Shown here: positions 59,626-64,000 of the stretch, in pieces
How the letters are laid out: the number at the start of each line of letters is the position of its first letter
How positions within the stretch are numbered: the first letter of the stretch is position 1
Program-made: the position numbers and the translations under genes
The notes under the pieces: model-generated
Database searches by the model: none
Told to the model about the DNA's origin: nothing
Seen by the model: the letters and a program-made list of their open reading frames with translations, nothing else
Assembly (NCBI RefSeq): GCF_002091985.1
Contig: NZ_MKKX01000017.1
Location: 434,001 to 498,000, forward strand
Reading direction: 5' to 3'
Source of the DNA: Rhodococcus sp. 1163
Lineage (GTDB): Bacteria > Actinomycetota > Actinomycetes > Mycobacteriales > Mycobacteriaceae
DNA length: 64,000 nucleotides

Positions 59626-59737
59626 GACAAATCCTCCTACTCGAAAGCTGTTAAGTACATGCAACGCTTCTATCCGGTCGCTATCAACGCGAAAGATCGC
59701 ATAGCATCAATGAGCAGAACTCATGGATGGAGAAATT

Positions 59738-60628
59738 GTGGAACTACGACAGGTGAAATATTTCCTCGCCGTCGCCGAGGAGTTGAACTTTTCGCGGGCC
59801 GCCGAGCGCTTTTACATCTCCCAGTCCGCAGTCAGCCTGCAGATCGCAAAACTCGAACGCGAGATGGGCGAGCCCCTGTTCGAACGGACATCACGGTCCG
59901 TCCGATTGACCACTGTCGGAGCACAATTGGTGTCGATCGCCCGCCACATGATCGAACTGGAACAGTCCGCGCTCGCATTGACTGCGCGCAAACGCAACCA
60001 ACTCAGACTGACCGGCAACATGACCTTCGCCGCGAACGCACTGGCCGCCATCGTGCGTGTGCGTGAGCAACACCCCGAAGCAGAAATCGACTTCGTACTC
60101 AAACGATTCGCCGAACAGATCGAAGCAGTCACGACCGGGGATTGTCAGGTCGCACTGATCCGAGGCAGCGTCGAACGATCAGGACTGCAAGCGAAAGAGC
60201 TATGGACCGAGGACCTCGTGGTGGTCCTCTCGGAGCGGCATCCATTGGCCGACCGCATCGAACCTAGCCTGGAAGACCTCGCCGCGTACCCGCTCCTGCT
60301 ACCCAAGCGCAGCGAACAAATATTGCTGCACCGCGTCGTCGAAGGCGCGATGAAACGCAGCGGCCTGCGCCTGACCTTCGGTCCACCCGTAGCCGTCGAC
60401 CACACCGCAAGCGCTGAACTGCTCAATCGCCCGGACTGCTGGTCGATCCTCTACGCCAGCACCGCCGCAGGCACCCCCACCAGCGGCCTCGTATTCCGGC
60501 GGGAAGCGCAGCGGCGGTTGCAACTCGCCGTATCCGCAGTCGTCGACGGCACAGTACCCGCCACCGATATTCAGCGGGATCTCGTTGCGGCACTGGCCGA
60601 AACGGCGCCCGAAACTCGGGAGAAGTGA
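59738..60628 (+). CDS. LysR-family transcriptional regulator
   Basis: This 296-residue LysR regulator has a helix-turn-helix in ELRQVKYFLAVAEELNFSRA followed by AERFYISQSAVSLQIAKLER and EMGEPLFERTSRSVRLTTVG, then a C-terminal effector-binding domain. GTG 59738 has GGAGAAATT immediately upstream. ATG 59723 (five codons earlier) is in frame. Divergent from the NDH-2 gene; the intergenic GTTAAGTACATGCAAC (about 59650-59665) resembles a LysR T-N11-A site, making NDH-2 the likely target. Confidence 0.88.
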   Translation: MELRQVKYFLAVAEELNFSRAAERFYISQSAVSLQIAKLEREMGEPLFERTSRSVRLTTVGAQLVSIARHMIELEQSALALTARKRNQLRLTGNMTFAANALAAIVRVREQHPEAEIDFVLKRFAEQIEAVTTGDCQVALIRGSVERSGLQAKELWTEDLVVVLSERHPLADRIEPSLEDLAAYPLLLPKRSEQILLHRVVEGAMKRSGLRLTFGPPVAVDHTASAELLNRPDCWSILYASTAAGTPTSGLVFRREAQRRLQLAVSAVVDGTVPATDIQRDLVAALAETAPETREK

Positions 60629-60658
60629 CCGGGGTGCGCCCATGCCTGAGCCGCAGAA

Positions 60659-61255
60659 TCACTGCGGTACAGCAATGACCACACCCGAGGAGAGCGCTAT
60701 CTGATGCTCGGAAACTTCGGCCACACTTTCACGCAACACCAGGTAAGCCTCGTCCAGCGATACCGCCGCGGGCACGCTGGTCCGGTCGGAGAACTCGACG
60801 GTCGACTTGTCTCCCATAGCAATTCGGACAACGCTGGCTCCGACGGAAGGTAGCTCGGTGACTGCAGGGATTGGTACCGGGGGATCCGAAGGACCCGAGA
60901 GGAACTCGATATCGCCGCCTGCGAGGCAGACCACCGTGGAACCGTCGGAACCTGTGTACTCCCAGGACTCGACCTCTTCACGCGAAGCCGCTTCGACAAC
61001 CGTTCCGTCGTCGAACACGATCGTCAATTCACCGGACTCCGCGTAGGCGACGCTCTCGCACAGGCGGCCGACGAGAGCAGCGGCAAGTCGCAGCCCTTCG
61101 AACTGATTGTCCTCGTCCACCAGCACGTCACCGATCACGAACTCACTGAACGCAACGGTAGCGCCGCCGGCGAACTCGATGCTCAGATCGAAGTCCAACA
61201 GAACGCGCGTGACGCGTCGGGACTGCAGTGCGAGTTCCATCGGTGCCGGTGTCAT
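60659..61255 (-). CDS. Hypothetical protein (198 aa)
   Basis: I do not recognise this family. It is acidic and mostly beta-rich, with repeated patterns such as DFDLSIEFAGGATVAFSEFV and DGSTVVCLAGGDIEFLSGPS. It may be a two-repeat beta-fold protein: the two segments LLDFDLSIEFAGGATVAFSE and VVRIAMGDKSTVEFSDRTSV are weakly alike. ATG 61255 is preceded by GGAG at a long distance; a TTG five codons upstream is also possible. Convergent with the LysR gene. Confidence 0.65.
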   Translation of the reverse strand: MTPAPMELALQSRRVTRVLLDFDLSIEFAGGATVAFSEFVIGDVLVDEDNQFEGLRLAAALVGRLCESVAYAESGELTIVFDDGTVVEAASREEVESWEYTGSDGSTVVCLAGGDIEFLSGPSDPPVPIPAVTELPSVGASVVRIAMGDKSTVEFSDRTSVPAAVSLDEAYLVLRESVAEVSEHQIALSSGVVIAVPQ

Positions 61256-61283
61256 CACTGACGACTCCAATCCAGTGAGATTT

Positions 61284-61436
61284 TCATTCGGCCGTTCGGT
61301 AGAGCCGCCAGAACCACACTGCCGTCACCGCCAACATGACAATGCCCGACCCCAGCGCCCCCACGACGAGAAGCATCGTGCCGAGAGCAGCGAGGCCGAT
61401 GATCCCTGCCAGCTGAAGTCCGTCGCCGATGTGCAC
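61284..61436 (-). CDS. Small membrane protein (50 aa)
   Basis: A 50-codon frame from GTG 61436 encodes VHIGDGLQLAGIIGLAALGT followed by MLLVVGALGSGIVMLAVTAV and WFWRLYRTAE, with two closely spaced membrane helices. AAGGGA lies about ten bases upstream. The frame extends further upstream but loses coding character. It ends 28 bases from the start of the hypothetical gene. Confidence 0.5.
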   Translation of the reverse strand: MHIGDGLQLAGIIGLAALGTMLLVVGALGSGIVMLAVTAVWFWRLYRTAE

Positions 61437-61501
61437 ACCAGAACTGTCCCTTGCCCTGGTCGGGGGCGCAACCTGTGGAAGGAGTTCGACGGCCCGACGC
61501 G

Positions 61502-62443
61502 CTAGTGCGCTTTGGACCGCTTGGCGAGAACGCGGGTGATCCCGAGCTGGCCGCCGACGATTATCAGACCAGCGATCAAACCGAGAATCGCGGACGCGAT
61601 CGTATTGACGATCCATGCCAACACCCCTCCGATGCCGGAGATATCACCGACAGCGTCCTCGAGGTGGTGAACCAGCTGATAGATCGGATGGAAACCGAGC
61701 TCGTCGATTCCGTTGAGCAAAATATGTCCACCGACCCACAACATGGCAGCGGTTCCGACTACGGACAGTACGGACATCACGTGTGGCATCCCGCGCACCA
61801 ACCCGCGCCCGAACTTTTCCAGCATCCCGGTCGAGTTCTCCGCAAGCTTCAGACCGATGTCATCCATTTTGACGATGAGCCCGACGACGCCGTAAACGAG
61901 AATGGTAATCACGACTGCAACGACTGCAAGGACGACCAGGCGGTTCCAGAAGCCTTCGCTCGCAATCGTATCGAGCGCAATGACCATGATCTCCGCAGAC
62001 AGGATCAGATCTGTACGGACAGCTCCAGAGACGACGCTATCCTCATCGCGCGGCTCGTCTGCCGCCGACTCGTCATGCTCACCGTGACCGAAGAGCGCGC
62101 CCCAAATCTTGTGCACTGCTTCGTAACTGAGGTAGAAACCACCGAGCATCAGAATGGGGGTCAGCAGCCACGGAAGGAACTGACTGAGCAAAAGCGCGAT
62201 GGGCAGAATGATGATGAGCTTGTTGCGCAGCGAACCGATGGCGATCCGTTTGATGATGGGCAGCTCACGCTCGGCGGCGAGGCCACGAACGTACTGTGGC
62301 GTCACGGCCGCATCGTCGATGACTACACCGGCGGCCTTGGCTGTCGCTTTCGCGGTCGCCGCCCCGACGTCGTCGATCGATGCAGCGGCGAGACGAGCAA
62401 GCGCGGCGACGTCGTCGAGAAGAGCAACAAGTCCACCAGCCAT
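61502..62443 (-). CDS. DUF808 membrane protein
   Basis: This 313-residue DUF808 (YedI-like) integral membrane protein begins MAGGLVALLDDVAALARLAA. Hallmarks: AAGVVIDDAAVTPQYVRGLA, ERELPIIKRIAIGSLRNKLI, FLPWLLTPILMLGGFYLSYE and HLMPH-like GMPHVMSVLSVVGTAAMLWV. Six to seven helices are predicted; function unknown. GGAGG lies upstream of ATG 62443. Confidence 0.9.
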   Translation of the reverse strand: MAGGLVALLDDVAALARLAAASIDDVGAATAKATAKAAGVVIDDAAVTPQYVRGLAAERELPIIKRIAIGSLRNKLIIILPIALLLSQFLPWLLTPILMLGGFYLSYEAVHKIWGALFGHGEHDESAADEPRDEDSVVSGAVRTDLILSAEIMVIALDTIASEGFWNRLVVLAVVAVVITILVYGVVGLIVKMDDIGLKLAENSTGMLEKFGRGLVRGMPHVMSVLSVVGTAAMLWVGGHILLNGIDELGFHPIYQLVHHLEDAVGDISGIGGVLAWIVNTIASAILGLIAGLIIVGGQLGITRVLAKRSKAH

Positions 62444-62618
62444 CACAGACCTCCAGAAATCAGCGCGTAGAGCGTATAGACGGTCGGTTCCATGAATGCG
62501 TCTGATCTCATGAACGTCGGCGTCGGCATCGGTCGTACAGCACAATACCGGCACCGGCCCGGCCGCTACTCTCGGCGACTACCGGACTGATCGTGTATCG
62601 AGTCGAGGAAGGCCCAGA

Positions 62619-63056
62619 TCAGGCTTCCGGTTTGTCTCCGAACATGAGCTCGCGGCCGCTGATCTCTGTAGGGACGATTTCCACGATGTTGTATTTGATG
62701 GTGGGAACCCAGGAGACAAGGTCGAGAGCTTCAGCTTCGGCGATTTCCGCGGAGGTGCTCAGGGTGCGGGCAGTGCCATGCACGACGACGCTCCAACCGG
62801 AGACGCCGGGATTGATGTGATCGACTTCGAAGACGACTCGGTTCTCGATGCTGAGTTCGACGAGTTTGGTGCCCTCCGCAGTGCGGAACAACAACCGGCC
62901 ACTGTCGGCCAGGTAGTTGACGGGAACCACGTCGATGCGCCCGCCGACCGAGGTGACCAGCCGCCCCAGCCTCTCCGAACGCAGCGCATCCCAGCTCTGC
63001 TCCTCGGTGAAGACACGAACTGGCCCGGCAGGGGTGTGTGCGTGAGGTGCGGTCAT
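62619..63056 (-). CDS. Pyridoxamine 5'-phosphate oxidase-like (split-barrel flavin/F420) protein
   Basis: This 145-residue PPOX-fold protein contains ALRSERLGRLVTSVGGRIDV, VPVNYLADSGRLLFRTAEGT, VVFEVDHINPGVSGWSVVVH and GTARTLSTSAEIAEAEAL, which fit the helix-swapped flavin/F420-binding split barrel. These proteins reduce or bind small cofactors or F420; substrate not known. Confidence 0.88.
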   Translation of the reverse strand: MTAPHAHTPAGPVRVFTEEQSWDALRSERLGRLVTSVGGRIDVVPVNYLADSGRLLFRTAEGTKLVELSIENRVVFEVDHINPGVSGWSVVVHGTARTLSTSAEIAEAEALDLVSWVPTIKYNIVEIVPTEISGRELMFGDKPEA

Positions 63057-63319
63057 GACCTGATTCTCTCACTCCGGTCCAGTTATTGTCTGGCGTATCG
63101 GTCACGCTTTCGGGGAGCGGCCGTCCGCCCCGTTCACCGAGTTCAATGATGTTGTCGGCATGGATTTTTGGGTGCCGGTTCCGTTGCTCACACACTCCCC
63201 AGGCACGTCTGTTACACGCTGTCGTGGGGCTAAGGTCAGGGTGTCCGAGGAGTACGCGGCGGGCCGTGTATCAGGGTTTTTACGAGTATCGGTACGGCAG
63301 CAAACGGAAGAGGCAAGCA

Positions 63320-63892
63320 ATGAAGGTTCGTGATCTGATGACCCGCGAGGTCGTGACCGCCCAACGCGACACACCGGTGCGGGAGGCGATCATGCTGTTG
63401 ACCAGTAAGCGATTCGCAGCGCTACCGGTCGTCGACCGGAAGGGCGCGTTGGTAGGGATCGTGTCGGAATCGGATCTGTTGGCGTTTCAGACATCGAATC
63501 CGAAAGCCGTGATCTCTCCGGCAGTGGTCAGCGAGGTCGAGACAGCGGAACCACAATGGGAAGCGTCGACCGCGGCAGCGGTGATGTTGGATCGGCATGT
63601 GCGCTCGATGCCCGTCGTCGAGTCCGGGATCCTGGTGGGCGTCATCGCTCGCAGCGACGTGTTGCGAAGTCTGATCATCGGCGACAACGAGGTCATCGCC
63701 GCGAAAGTCCGCGCACTGCTCGACGACTACTCCGGCAGCACCCGCCGATGGGTGATCGCAGTCCGCAGCGGTGGTGTCGTGGAAGTAGGAGGAGGGTTCG
63801 ACGACGACACCGAACGGCACGTCGTGCACAGGTTGCTCTCCACCATCGACGGTGTCACCAAGGTGAACCTCGATACTCGTACGTCGGACTGA
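63320..63892 (+). CDS. CBS-domain pair plus BON-like domain protein
   Basis: This 190-residue protein has two CBS domains (1-55: MKVRDLMTREVVTAQRDTPV, FAALPVVDRKGALVGIVSES; 70-125: VRSMPVVESGILVGVIARSD) and a C-terminal BON-like module (about 140-190: WVIAVRSGGVVEVGGGFDDD, HVVHRLLSTIDGVTKVNL). CBS pairs bind adenine nucleotides, while BON domains contact membranes or phospholipids. Similar proteins are in mycobacterial dormancy regulons; I found no DosR box here. A purine-rich GGAAGAGG precedes ATG 63320. The 263-base region upstream holds no gene. Confidence 0.85.
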   Translation: MKVRDLMTREVVTAQRDTPVREAIMLLTSKRFAALPVVDRKGALVGIVSESDLLAFQTSNPKAVISPAVVSEVETAEPQWEASTAAAVMLDRHVRSMPVVESGILVGVIARSDVLRSLIIGDNEVIAAKVRALLDDYSGSTRRWVIAVRSGGVVEVGGGFDDDTERHVVHRLLSTIDGVTKVNLDTRTSD

Positions 63893-64000
63893 CCTCGTGG
63901 GGCGTGTGGCGGGCCTCGTTCGATAGTTCTTCACGAGCGAGGGCCGCCGTCGTGCTCACAACATATTCGTATTGGAAGCTCCCTCGTTCCACCGTTTCAA

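Noticed and set aside
63057..63319. DosR box before the CBS gene
   Set aside because: No GGGACT-type palindrome is present.
1..64000. tRNA, rRNA, CRISPR, insertion sequence or prophage
   Set aside because: No cloverleaf, repeat-spacer array, transposase frame or phage structural gene was found by reading; a dedicated scan could still reveal small RNAs.

Overview
This 64 kb window is high-GC, gene-dense DNA from an actinobacterium, most likely Rhodococcus or a close relative in the Nocardiaceae. The grounds are GTG/TTG starts, ATGA-overlapping operons, a 13E12-type HNH endonuclease, mycobacterial-type LexA boxes, F420-type LLM oxidoreductases, an ECF42 sigma factor with a YCII partner, and a close KdpE match to mycobacteria. 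It looks like a chromosomal accessory and catabolic region. I saw no rRNA, tRNA, CRISPR array, insertion sequence or prophage.

Left part (1-9.8 kb): an AAA-type ATPase runs off the left edge. Next comes a stand-alone LeuA regulatory-domain gene that carries a frameshift, preceded by a Leu-Leu-Val-Val leader peptide and mutually exclusive RNA stems. Then follow a small conserved protein, an epoxide-hydrolase-like enzyme, a secreted DUF4185 protein, a two-gene operon (short-chain dehydrogenase plus NtaA-type flavin monooxygenase) behind a clear TPP riboswitch, and a lactate 2-monooxygenase/GH13 glycosidase pair.

Middle-left (9.9-24.6 kb): a Snf2-like helicase with a histone-H1-like tail, a DoxX protein, a LexA box followed by a short cysteine-rich protein, a RelA/SpoT-type synthetase, an aldo/keto reductase and DUF72. 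An IclR-controlled operon for an alkylmalate-type acid follows (lyase, aconitase-like hydratase subunits, transporter). Then come an NTF2-like protein, a 13E12/HNH endonuclease with its own LexA box, and an HtrA-like protease.

Middle (24.6-36 kb): a VOC protein, an LLM oxidoreductase, three tandem AIM24 paralogues, a glycosyltransferase, a GNAT enzyme, a kinase-like/LPG-synthase-type membrane fusion, a GGDEF-EAL protein with a degenerate GGDEF motif, an ABM monooxygenase and a spermidine-synthase-like protein.

Nitrogen operon (36-44 kb): TetR regulator, APC permease, two urea-carboxylase-associated proteins (the carboxyguanidine deiminase CgdA/B family), a carboxyltransferase-only urea-carboxylase relative without biotin carboxylase or biotin carrier, and allophanate hydrolase. 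It looks like a guanidine/urea utilisation operon missing its ATP-dependent module.

Right part (44-64 kb): MarR/SDR pair, LysE exporter, DUF937, an SGNH lipoprotein, two short genes, an MBL-fold protein, a thioredoxin-reductase-like protein, an intact GGDEF-EAL protein, an orphan KdpE, DUF998, YCII/ECF42, an SdhA/FrdA-like flavoprotein, NDH-2 divergent from a LysR regulator, a DUF808 membrane protein, a PPOX-fold protein and a CBS-BON protein. Starts were chosen by Shine-Dalgarno position, overlaps and family length; all functions are inferred from sequence alone.
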